This document shows, in pieces, positions 50,297-57,658 of a stretch of 64,000 bases of DNA. Each line of letters begins with the position of its first letter. Positions within the stretch are counted from its first letter, which is position 1. The notes under the pieces are model-generated. The model was not told the DNA's origin. It saw nothing but the letters and a program-made list of their open reading frames with translations, and ran no database searches. Position numbers and translations under genes: made by a program. Source of the stretch: Rhizobium rhizogenes NBRC 13257 (GTDB lineage Bacteria; Pseudomonadota; Alphaproteobacteria; Rhizobiales; Rhizobiaceae); contig NZ_BAYX01000023.1 of NCBI RefSeq assembly GCF_000696095.1, positions 1 through 64,000 of the forward strand. The letters run 5' to 3'.

Positions 50297-50629
50297 ATGG
50301 CCAAGGAATCATACAATTGCCCCGTAGAGGCGACAGTCGACGTCGCCGGTGGCAAATGGAAACCTGTCATCATCTACCATCTGCTGGATGGTCCCAAGCG
50401 GTTCGGAGAGCTTCGCCGTATGACAGGCGATCCAAGTCAACGCTCGATAACAATGCAACTGAGGCAGCTGGAGGAAGACGGCATCGTCAACAGGGAGGTA
50501 TTTGCCGAGGTGCCGCCTCGGGTCGAATACTCGCTGACGGAGTTCGGAAAGACGCTGTGGCCGGTTCTGCGTGCCATGAAGGAGTGGGGCGATTCCTTCA
50601 TGGCAAGATCCGGGTTGCACCAACCGTAA
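50297..50629 (+). CDS. HxlR-family winged-helix regulator
   Basis: A 110-residue single-domain regulator with the classic features: conserved Cys in YNCPVEATVDVAGGKWKPVI (Cys8, a possible redox or electrophile sensor), recognition region SQRSITMQLRQLEEDGIVNR and wing VEYSLTEFGKTLWPVL. HxlR proteins often respond to quinones or aldehydes and control a divergent reductase. Here the divergent gene is a quinone oxidoreductase, 107 bases away, with an inverted repeat between. Confidence 0.94.
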   Translation: MAKESYNCPVEATVDVAGGKWKPVIIYHLLDGPKRFGELRRMTGDPSQRSITMQLRQLEEDGIVNREVFAEVPPRVEYSLTEFGKTLWPVLRAMKEWGDSFMARSGLHQP

Positions 50630-50645
50630 GGCGCGACCCGAAAAC

Positions 50646-52124
50646 TCAGTTCCGGGCGACGCAGTCCGCTTCGGTCACCTTGTCGCCGCGGATGACGCGG
50701 GCGTAGAGGTCGGCACTTAGTTTCGGCGTGCGCTTCTGCGTATCCCAATCGACATAGATCATGCCGAACCGGCTGGCATATCCGCTGAGCCACTCAAGAT
50801 TGTCGTGGCTCGACCAGACGTGGTAGCCCCTGACATCCGCGCCTTCGGACATCGCTGACTTCATGGCGGCAATATGGGTGACGAGATAGCGGCATCGCTG
50901 GACGTCATCGACCTTGCCGTTCTTCATCACGTCTTCTCCGGCAAATCCGGCGCCGTTCTCGGTGATGTAGACCGGCGGATTGCCGTATTCGCTTTTCATG
51001 CGACCGAGCAGCGCCTTGAACTGGTCCGGGCGTACGGCGCCGTTGAACGCTGAATATACCGTCTTTGGCAGATACTGCTCCGCGGAAAAGGCATCGACCG
51101 GCGTCGCACCATGCCGCACATACATTGGCGAATAGAAGTTGATGCCAAGGAAATCGAAGTGGGCTTCCCCGATCGTCTTTGCGTCTTCCGGCTGGATACC
51201 CGTGTCCAAGCCGCGCGCCGATGCCATGTCGAGCACGTCCTGCGGGTAGGTGCCCTTGTACATGGCATCAAGGAACCATCGGTTCAGCACGCCATCCGCC
51301 AAGACAGCGGACTTCTTGTCCGCGTCGCTGGCACCATCCTCGTTGATCGTCGGGAATAGAGGCAGCGCAAGGCCAAGCTGTCCTTTGTAGCCGTGCACCT
51401 CGAAGCTTTTCTTTGCCGCAGCTCCGGCAAGCAGGATGTGATTATAGGTCTTCAGCGAAACCGCCATATGGTCGGCATCTGGCAGGATCTTGAAGTCACC
51501 CTTGGCATTATCGCGGATATCTTCAGCGAGCGTCTTGGTTGCCCTTTCGACCGAGGGCTCGTTCAGCAGAACGAACAGATCCACCTGGTCGTGAAAGTTA
51601 GCAAAGATGGCGTCGGCATAGCGCTCGAACCACTTCACCGAGTCACGATTTTCCCATCCCCCGGCAGCAGCGAGTGATGAGGGCATGTCCCAGTGGTAGA
51701 GGGTCAGCATCGGCTTGATGCCGGCCGCCTTCAGGTCGGATATGAACTGCCGGTAATGTGCGATAGCGGCAGGGTTCACTGGTCCGAGCCCGTCCGGGAT
51801 AATCCGGGGCCAGGAAACAGAGAAACGATAACTGGTCAGGCCGAGCTTCTTGAACAGTGCAATGTCTTTCAGGTACTGGTCTCGATTGTAGAAATCGATG
51901 GCGACAGCGCCGGAAATCCCAGGACCTGCAAGGTGGAGCCGGTCGAGATAGTCGTCCCAGACAGATGGTCCTTTTCCGTCTGCGGTGGTCGATCCTTCGA
52001 CCTGGTAGGCGGCCGAAGCCGCCCCCCAGAGGAATTTATCCGTCGCGGCGGACGGCGACACAGCCATTGTCGTGGCGACAGCTATGACGCCTGCCGAAGC
52101 AGCAATCTTGCTCGTCATTCTCAT
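50646..52124 (-). CDS. Exported glycoside hydrolase family 1 beta-glucosidase
   Basis: A 492-residue GH1 enzyme with acid/base Glu189 in VLLNEPS and nucleophile Glu389 in VYITENGAG. The family N-terminus FLWGAASAAYQVEG is at about 31-44. Before it is a signal (MRMTSKIAASAGVIAVATTM...SAA), unusual for GH1, which is mostly cytoplasmic in bacteria. It should cleave beta-glucosides in the periplasm or outside. ATG 52124 lies 4 bases after the stop of the PhlG-like gene, so the two are co-expressed. The substrate may be a phenolic glucoside (inference). Confidence 0.94.
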   Translation of the reverse strand: MRMTSKIAASAGVIAVATTMAVSPSAATDKFLWGAASAAYQVEGSTTADGKGPSVWDDYLDRLHLAGPGISGAVAIDFYNRDQYLKDIALFKKLGLTSYRFSVSWPRIIPDGLGPVNPAAIAHYRQFISDLKAAGIKPMLTLYHWDMPSSLAAAGGWENRDSVKWFERYADAIFANFHDQVDLFVLLNEPSVERATKTLAEDIRDNAKGDFKILPDADHMAVSLKTYNHILLAGAAAKKSFEVHGYKGQLGLALPLFPTINEDGASDADKKSAVLADGVLNRWFLDAMYKGTYPQDVLDMASARGLDTGIQPEDAKTIGEAHFDFLGINFYSPMYVRHGATPVDAFSAEQYLPKTVYSAFNGAVRPDQFKALLGRMKSEYGNPPVYITENGAGFAGEDVMKNGKVDDVQRCRYLVTHIAAMKSAMSEGADVRGYHVWSSHDNLEWLSGYASRFGMIYVDWDTQKRTPKLSADLYARVIRGDKVTEADCVARN

Positions 52125-52128
52125 GCCT

Positions 52129-53115
52129 TCACGCCTCGCTAAACTGCGCAAACAAGGCAGGAAGAATACCGGCCAGGTGATTGAACTCGATCATGTCGTG
52201 AACGGCAAGCTCGTAGGCAGTCATCTCTGCCAGCTGGTCGTTCCAGCCGACATGCGCCATCATCGCAGCGGCCTTCTCGGCGCCGGCGAAACGCCGCATC
52301 TCCGGGTGCGAGCCTATCCAGTACCGGCTCACCAGTTCCATGCCACCTTCGACATCTCGGGCGATGTGGATCATCATCGAGTTGATGACGTCGGGCGCCT
52401 GTGCCGGACCGACAATGCCGCTCGCATTCGCGGTAAAGCCGGCGCGCTTGAAGGCTGCAGCGTCAAAGCCGAGCTTTGCAGGGTCGGTGAAGCGGATCAA
52501 AAGCTCCATGGCCTGAGGACCGACAAGCTCCTTGACGTAGTTCGGATTGTCGTAGAGCCGATCCTCATAGCTGAGGCTCTTGTTAGCGAGGCGGGCAGGG
52601 TCTTTTACGCTGTTTTCGATATGGGCGTACGGGAACCAGAGCATGTAGCGCTCTTTTTCAATCGGGTGCCACGTGAACCACCAACGAAGCATCTCGGCAG
52701 TGGCGCGGGGAAAGAACAGGCTGTTCTGCACGTAAACGGTCGAACCGTCGAGAACCGCATAGCCCTGCTTGGGCGTCTTGTAGGACGGATCGATCAAGCG
52801 ATTCAGATCGGCGACGCTCGGGGTCAGGCAATCTGCCTTGTCCAAAGGTCCAATTTGCAGAGCGAGTGCGTCCTGCGTCGGTACAACCAACTGCGGATTA
52901 AAGAATGTTTCGTAGGCCTTGCCCTTGAGCAACTGAGAATTTGTAATCAGCTGCTTTTGGGCAGCGACCGGCAGATAGGTGACAGCGCTGCTTTCAGGAG
53001 CGGGTATCGTATCCGCGGCTTCGGTTGGGGATGCTTTTAACATGGTTGCTCCTGCTGCTCCTGCTGCTAGGGCCGGAATCCCCTTGAGAAGGTTACGGCG
53101 TCCGAAAGAAGTCAT
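52129..53115 (-). CDS. PhlG-type C-C hydrolase (DAPG/phloretin hydrolase family) with Tat signal
   Basis: A 328-residue protein. MTSFGRRNLLKGIPALAAGA is a twin-arginine signal (GRRNLLKG). The mature part resembles 2,4-diacetylphloroglucinol hydrolase PhlG and phloretin hydrolase, zinc enzymes that cut a carbon-carbon bond next to an acylphloroglucinol ring. Marks are EMLRWWFTWHPIEKERYMLW (about 141-160), FPYAHIEN and MMIHIARDVEGGMELVSRYW (about 247-266). Candidate metal ligands are His150, His165, His250 and Glu260. The frame opens 45 codons earlier across the LysR start, so ATG 53115 is preferred. It precedes the GH1 gene in one operon and is divergent from a LysR gene. The exact substrate is unknown. 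Confidence 0.8.
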   Translation of the reverse strand: MTSFGRRNLLKGIPALAAGAAGATMLKASPTEAADTIPAPESSAVTYLPVAAQKQLITNSQLLKGKAYETFFNPQLVVPTQDALALQIGPLDKADCLTPSVADLNRLIDPSYKTPKQGYAVLDGSTVYVQNSLFFPRATAEMLRWWFTWHPIEKERYMLWFPYAHIENSVKDPARLANKSLSYEDRLYDNPNYVKELVGPQAMELLIRFTDPAKLGFDAAAFKRAGFTANASGIVGPAQAPDVINSMMIHIARDVEGGMELVSRYWIGSHPEMRRFAGAEKAAAMMAHVGWNDQLAEMTAYELAVHDMIEFNHLAGILPALFAQFSEA

Positions 53116-53211
53116 CGAGTGTCTCCTGGTTGATTTGCGATGATTGAAATTTACTCTCCAACAGATTATCAGTCCAACAAATGAGACCAATTTGCGAAAT
53201 CGATGTGACTG
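53116..53211. promoter_or_regulatory. Divergent promoter region, LysR/PhlG-like pair
   Basis: This 96-base gap must hold both promoters and the LysR-type binding site. AT-rich repeats near 53155-53200 (ACAGATTATCAGTCCAACAA region) contain T-N11-A spacings but no unmistakable box. Confidence 0.35.
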
Positions 53212-54138
53212 ATGAAGGACGTTGACCTCAACCTTCTGAACAGCCTGCAAAAGCTCCTAGCTCTCGGAAGTGTCACAAAGGCGGCTGAAGAGCTGGGCAT
53301 CAGCCAGTCTGCCATGAGCTACAACCTTGCCCGCTTGCGGAAAGCCATGGGGGACGAGCTCTTCACGCGGGATGCCGGCGGTCTCGTCATGACACCTTAC
53401 GCGCGCACACTCGTCGAGCCGGTCTCGAAGGTCATGACGGAGATCGATCGGCTGGTCAGCCGGTCCGCAGCCTTTGACCCTATCTCCGCCGAGCGGACCT
53501 TTACAATCGCACTTCCAGATGCCGCAGAAGTTCTGATCATTCCCGAAATACTGCGCCGGGTGGATCGGGACGCGCCGGGCATTCGCCTGCAGCTTCGCAG
53601 TATCGATGAAGTGGACGCCCTGCGTGAACTCGACACGGGTATGATCGACATGGCGGTAGGCGTGTTCTCGGAAGGGCAGATCCACCACAAGCGCAAACTT
53701 CTTCATACCGATGACTACCTTTGCCTCTATAATGAGGCTTTGCTGAAATTCGGCAATCCAATCAGATTGGACGAATATTTATCAGCGCGCCATGTTGGGC
53801 TGTCTGGGAAAGTATCTAGCCGCGACGCGGTCGGTGACCAGCTTGCCATGATGGACGAACCGCGACGCATTTCCATGACGACAAGGCACCTGCTGTCGAT
53901 CCCATTCATCGTTCTGGCCACGCCCGTCGTGGCAACCGTTCACGGTAGCCTGGCGCGTTATTTCGAGCGGCAACTTGGGCTGAGGACATCTCGCCCACCC
54001 TTTGAAATGCCTTCAGTGCCGATCTCGCTCTTGTGGCACAGCTCCAACGATGCCGATCCAGCGCACCGCTGGATGCGGGATGTGATCCAGACGTCACTTC
54101 GTGTTGCTCGGGAGTCAGGAAGCGCCGCTGAAAGCTGA
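53212..54138 (+). CDS. LysR-family transcriptional regulator
   Basis: A 308-residue activator with N-terminal winged helix at about 5-60 (VTKAAEELGISQSAMSYNLA) and an effector domain (about 90-300). The general form (MKDVDLNLL, RKAMGDELFTRDAGGLVMTP) is that of the NodD/NahR-like branch, whose members often sense aromatic compounds or flavonoids. It is divergent from the PhlG-like and GH1 operon, which it probably activates in response to a plant phenolic. Confidence 0.93.
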   Translation: MKDVDLNLLNSLQKLLALGSVTKAAEELGISQSAMSYNLARLRKAMGDELFTRDAGGLVMTPYARTLVEPVSKVMTEIDRLVSRSAAFDPISAERTFTIALPDAAEVLIIPEILRRVDRDAPGIRLQLRSIDEVDALRELDTGMIDMAVGVFSEGQIHHKRKLLHTDDYLCLYNEALLKFGNPIRLDEYLSARHVGLSGKVSSRDAVGDQLAMMDEPRRISMTTRHLLSIPFIVLATPVVATVHGSLARYFERQLGLRTSRPPFEMPSVPISLLWHSSNDADPAHRWMRDVIQTSLRVARESGSAAES

Positions 54139-54156
54139 GGCGCGACCGAGTCAGGT

Positions 54157-55314
54157 TCATGCACGACTATTTCGGGCGCTCTTCTCGACACGGGTCCTGG
54201 TCGCAAAGACACACAGCGTCAAGAAGGCGACCAATGCCGCGACAAAGAAAAATCCGGCGCGGGAGATGGGCAACATTTCGATGAAGGCAGACAGAAACTG
54301 CCCCATGAATATTGCGACTGACAAGTAACCCAGCAGCCTTCCTCTCAGTGCTGTGGGGCTGCGCTCGATGGTGAGATGATTGACGAGGGGTATCGAAAAT
54401 CCAAAGCCGCAACCTACGAGGACACCGCCAACGATAGTCAGTAAAAGCGATCCTGCCGAAAAGAAGATCAGATGTCCTGCTGCATATGCAGCAAAGGCAA
54501 TCATCGACGTTTTGGCGGCTCCCAATGGTCCTATGAGGTATGGAATTGCGAACGCGGCGCCTACTGCCACCAATGATATGAAGGACAGGAAGTAACCGAT
54601 TTCAACTTCGCCTAGTCCCATTTCGGCCAGCTTCTGCGGGAGCAGGATCACTGCCGCGAAGAAGACGATCATGGAGCAGGTCGCCGCCAAATATACGTCC
54701 CACATCGGTGGAGCAGAAATCGAAATATTGGCTTCGGCAGAACGTGGTGACTCGTGAGTACGCGGCACGAAGGCGATCACCATCGCGGCGAATATCCAAG
54801 AGACCAAATAGAGGAGAAACGGATGTTGCCAGCTGATCCCTGCCAATATTCCGCCAATTGCTAGGAAAACGACACCGCCGAGTTCAATCGCCATTCCTTG
54901 ACGAGCAATCATCTTGAGCCGAGTGTCTCCGTCGAAGAATTCTGAGATCAACGTCGTGCCAGCTGACATGACAATCGCTGTGGCCCCGCCCAAGAGGAAG
55001 CGATCGAGGAGAACGGCGACGTATCCGTGCATCCACACAGCGGCATAACCGAGGAGACCGTAAAGTCCTAACCCTGCTAAGAGGGCCCGACGGCTCCCTA
55101 TGCGCTCGATAAGTCGACCGACCGCGAGACCGAATATCGCCACGCCCAGTGAAGGCAGTGTTACCAGCCAGCTAGATGCAGATGGTACGCCAAGTGCACT
55201 CGCGATCCCCGGCAGGCCGGGAACAATGACACAGCCAACCATGATAGTGAGGCAGGCGACACAAAGGAGCGTCAAGGCTCCTAAGGGCTTGAGTTGCTGC
55301 AATGTCTTCTCCAT
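54157..55314 (-). CDS. MFS transporter (multidrug efflux type)
   Basis: A 385-residue inner-membrane protein with about 12 helices. The motif-A-like loop is GLAVGRLIERIGSRRALLAG (about 62-81) and the first-half signature DRFLLGGATAIVMSAGTTLI follows. Short length and composition suit drug or aromatic-compound exporters of the DHA1 group. It is divergent from a TetR gene 86 bases away with two operators between, the usual layout of a repressed efflux pump. Confidence 0.9.
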   Translation of the reverse strand: MEKTLQQLKPLGALTLLCVACLTIMVGCVIVPGLPGIASALGVPSASSWLVTLPSLGVAIFGLAVGRLIERIGSRRALLAGLGLYGLLGYAAVWMHGYVAVLLDRFLLGGATAIVMSAGTTLISEFFDGDTRLKMIARQGMAIELGGVVFLAIGGILAGISWQHPFLLYLVSWIFAAMVIAFVPRTHESPRSAEANISISAPPMWDVYLAATCSMIVFFAAVILLPQKLAEMGLGEVEIGYFLSFISLVAVGAAFAIPYLIGPLGAAKTSMIAFAAYAAGHLIFFSAGSLLLTIVGGVLVGCGFGFSIPLVNHLTIERSPTALRGRLLGYLSVAIFMGQFLSAFIEMLPISRAGFFFVAALVAFLTLCVFATRTRVEKSARNSRA

Positions 55315-55348
55315 TAGAGATGATACGTCGCTGATTGCTGATAATTAC

Positions 55349-55385
55349 GAGACTAAAGTCTCTATATATGCGAGACTGCATTCTC
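55349..55385. promoter_or_regulatory. Two tandem TetR operator candidates between MFS and TetR genes
   Basis: GAGACTAAAGTCTC (55349-55362) is a perfect 6-bp-arm palindrome and GAGACTGCATTCTC (55372-55385) a near copy. They are 23 bp apart, flanking TATATA, which could be part of a promoter. Binding at both would block transcription in both directions. Confidence 0.65.
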
Positions 55386-55400
55386 GCAATAGGAGAAGGT

Positions 55401-55979
55401 ATGGAAACCGATAAAGTCCAACCCGCTAGGTCAGCGGGGCGGCCCCGTGATGAAGAGGCCACGCCGGCTTTGCTTGAAGTTACGAGGAAGCTTGTAAGCG
55501 AGAAAGGCTATGCAGATGTCACAATTGCATCGATCGCGTCGGCGGCGGGGGTGGGGCGTCAGACCATCTATCGTCGCTGGTCGAGCAAGGCGGAGCTTGT
55601 GCTTGACGCTTTTCTTGATAGTGCGTCGCAGGATGAGGTGATTGATAGCGGCCCGGTCCAGGCAACGCTTGAGCGTTTCCTTGCAAATCTTTTCCGAATT
55701 ATCGGCAAAGACGGGCCTGCTATTCGCAATCTGATCGCGTCGGCCCAGACCGATGAGGCGTTTCTGAAAGTTTTCCGGGAGCGCTTTGTATTGCCGCGTG
55801 CAGAGATCGCTGCAACGATCATCAAAAGTGGCATTTCGCGGGGGGAGCTCAGCGATAGTCTTGATTTGGAACTTTCAGTTGATGCGTTACACGGTGTATT
55901 CTGGTATCGCCTCCTTCAAGGCAGGCCACTCGACGATTCCCTGGCCGTACGGCTCTCGACGTTCCTGACGAAGACGTAG
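55401..55979 (+). CDS. TetR-family transcriptional regulator
   Basis: A 192-residue repressor. METDKVQPARSAGRPRDEEA leads into the helix-turn-helix VTIASIASAAGVGRQTIYRR. The C-terminal domain contains RERFVLPRAEIAATIIKSGI and FWYRLLQGRPLDDS. AGGAGAAGGT directly precedes ATG 55401. It is a close relative of the TetR gene at 43.1 kb, so ligands may be similar. It likely represses itself and the divergent MFS gene. Confidence 0.93.
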   Translation: METDKVQPARSAGRPRDEEATPALLEVTRKLVSEKGYADVTIASIASAAGVGRQTIYRRWSSKAELVLDAFLDSASQDEVIDSGPVQATLERFLANLFRIIGKDGPAIRNLIASAQTDEAFLKVFRERFVLPRAEIAATIIKSGISRGELSDSLDLELSVDALHGVFWYRLLQGRPLDDSLAVRLSTFLTKT

Positions 55980-55980
55980 T

Positions 55981-56718
55981 CTAAAGGCTCATGCCGCCAT
56001 CAATTACGATGTTGGAACCGGTCATGAACGTGGCCTCTTCCGAAGCCATCAGCACGGCGATCGCGGCGATCTCCCCCGCTGTCCCTAGGCGTCCCATGAG
56101 TTGTCGGGATACGAACTTCTTGCGAGCCTCTTCGGCGTCGCCGGTCGCTTCCATGCGTGCGTGAAGAGAGGGTGTTTCGACCGTGCCTGGGCTGATGGCG
56201 TTGCAGCGCACGCCAAGCGCGGCAAAATCGCGGGCGACCGACATGGTCAGTCCGACGACGGCGGCTTTGCTCGTCGCGTAAGCGAAACGTTCCGGCGCGG
56301 CCATGATCGAGGACACGACGGATGCGATATTGATGATGCTCCCCGCCCTTCGCTGCGCCATGTTCGGGAGGAACGCCGAGATCGTATTGAACATCGACTT
56401 GACGTTGACTTCCAGGCTCAGATCAAGCTGCTTCGACGAGCATTCCAGGATGGTCCCGGTTGCGACGTAGCCAGCGCAATTGACCAGGACGGATATGTCA
56501 GGGAAACGTATGGCTGTGGCCTGGACCGCGTCGGGATCGGTGACGTCGAGCTCGATTGTCGTCACGCCATCGATATCGGCAAGAGCTTTTAACCCGTCTC
56601 CGTTGATATCAGAGGCAATGACCACCGCGCCCTCTCGCAAGAAAGCGTCCAATACTTCGCGACCGATCCCCTGTGCCGCGCCTGTTAGAAAGCAGGTCTT
56701 TCCATTCAATCGCCCCAT
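55981..56718 (-). CDS. SDR oxidoreductase, 2-keto-3-deoxy-L-fuconate dehydrogenase/DHRS6-like
   Basis: A 245-residue short-chain dehydrogenase. The cofactor motif is TGAAQGIG, then DISVLVNCAGYVATGTILEC, with Ser in NIASVVSSI and Tyr/Lys in YATSK. MGRLNGKTCFLTGAAQGIG, CNAISPGTVETPSL and the GDAEEARKKFVSRQLMGRLG region closely follow the DHRS6 group, which includes 2-keto-3-deoxy-L-fuconate dehydrogenase of the diketo-hydrolase sugar pathway. AGGAGGACGTA precedes the ATG. It is the last gene of the minus-strand operon, 88 bases after the FAH-type hydrolase, its expected pathway partner. Confidence 0.9.
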   Translation of the reverse strand: MGRLNGKTCFLTGAAQGIGREVLDAFLREGAVVIASDINGDGLKALADIDGVTTIELDVTDPDAVQATAIRFPDISVLVNCAGYVATGTILECSSKQLDLSLEVNVKSMFNTISAFLPNMAQRRAGSIINIASVVSSIMAAPERFAYATSKAAVVGLTMSVARDFAALGVRCNAISPGTVETPSLHARMEATGDAEEARKKFVSRQLMGRLGTAGEIAAIAVLMASEEATFMTGSNIVIDGGMSL

Positions 56719-56806
56719 TACGTCCTCCTTGTTAGGGCATCTGCCGGTGGCAGCGCCGAGTGGTAATGCGATCGTGCGTGCGCCCGATCGCTAGCAGGTG
56801 AGTGGA

Positions 56807-57646
56807 TCAGGCGGCGGCAACGCTTTGGCGCTGGACCCCGAGTCCCCCGATGGAGACTTCCATCGTATCGCCGGCCTTGAGGTACCTTGGCGGCTTAAAA
56901 CCCATGCCCACGCCGGGTGGCGTGCCGGTGGTGATGACGTCACCAAGCAGAAGCCTCATGAACTGGGAGATGTAGGAGACGATGAAGGGAACCCGGAAAA
57001 TCATTGTCTTGGTCGATCCGTTCTGGACCAGCTCCCCGTTGACTTTCAGCGCCATGGACAAATTGTCCACATCGACCTCGTCCGTGGTCACAAGCCAGGG
57101 GCCAAGGGGACCGAAAGTCGGGCACCCTTTGCCTTTCGTCCAAGTGCCACCCCGTTCCAGCTGGTAAGAGCGCTCCGACACGTCGTTGCAGATACAATAG
57201 CCAGCAACATGCTCGAGAGCGGCATCTTCCGACACGTAGGAGGCCGTTTTGCCGATCACGATCGCAAGCTCGACTTCCCAGTCGGTCTTTTCAGATCCTG
57301 GCGGTATCAGCACCGTATCGTTAGGCCCGACGATACAGGAGGGTGCCTTGTTGAAGAGGATCGGCTCCTCCGGGATCGGCATTCCGCTTTCCGCGGCGTG
57401 GTCGGCATAGTTCAGGCCGACCGCGATGAAGTTTCCAACGCGCGTAATGCACGATCCGAGACGCACCGTGTTCTCGACGATGGGAAGAGCTTGCGGCTCG
57501 AGTTCGCCGATGGCCCGAAGGGTTTCCGGACCGATCGAGGCGCCGTCGATATCCGCGATATGCATGGACAGATCGCGGATCCGTCCCTCTCGATCCAGCA
57601 GACCGGGTTTCTCCGCGCCGGGGTGACCAAAACGAACGAGTTTCAA
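56807..57646 (-). CDS. Fumarylacetoacetate-hydrolase family protein, 2,4-diketo-3-deoxy-sugar-acid hydrolase-like
   Basis: A 279-residue FAH-fold hydrolase. The metal-binding core reads FIAVGLNYADHAAESGMPIP, SEKTDWEVELAIVIGK (Glu pair) and CNDVSERSYQ (Asp), with TTGTPPGVGMG near the end. This subgroup includes enzymes that split 2,4-diketo-3-deoxy-fuconate or -rhamnonate into pyruvate and lactate. Its neighbours, a KDF-type dehydrogenase and a lactate dehydrogenase, fit that step. The start is a TTG behind AGGAGCATGCC, 12 bases after the lactate dehydrogenase stop. Confidence 0.92.
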   Translation of the reverse strand: MKLVRFGHPGAEKPGLLDREGRIRDLSMHIADIDGASIGPETLRAIGELEPQALPIVENTVRLGSCITRVGNFIAVGLNYADHAAESGMPIPEEPILFNKAPSCIVGPNDTVLIPPGSEKTDWEVELAIVIGKTASYVSEDAALEHVAGYCICNDVSERSYQLERGGTWTKGKGCPTFGPLGPWLVTTDEVDVDNLSMALKVNGELVQNGSTKTMIFRVPFIVSYISQFMRLLLGDVITTGTPPGVGMGFKPPRYLKAGDTMEVSIGGLGVQRQSVAAA

Positions 57647-57658
57647 GGCATGCTCCTG

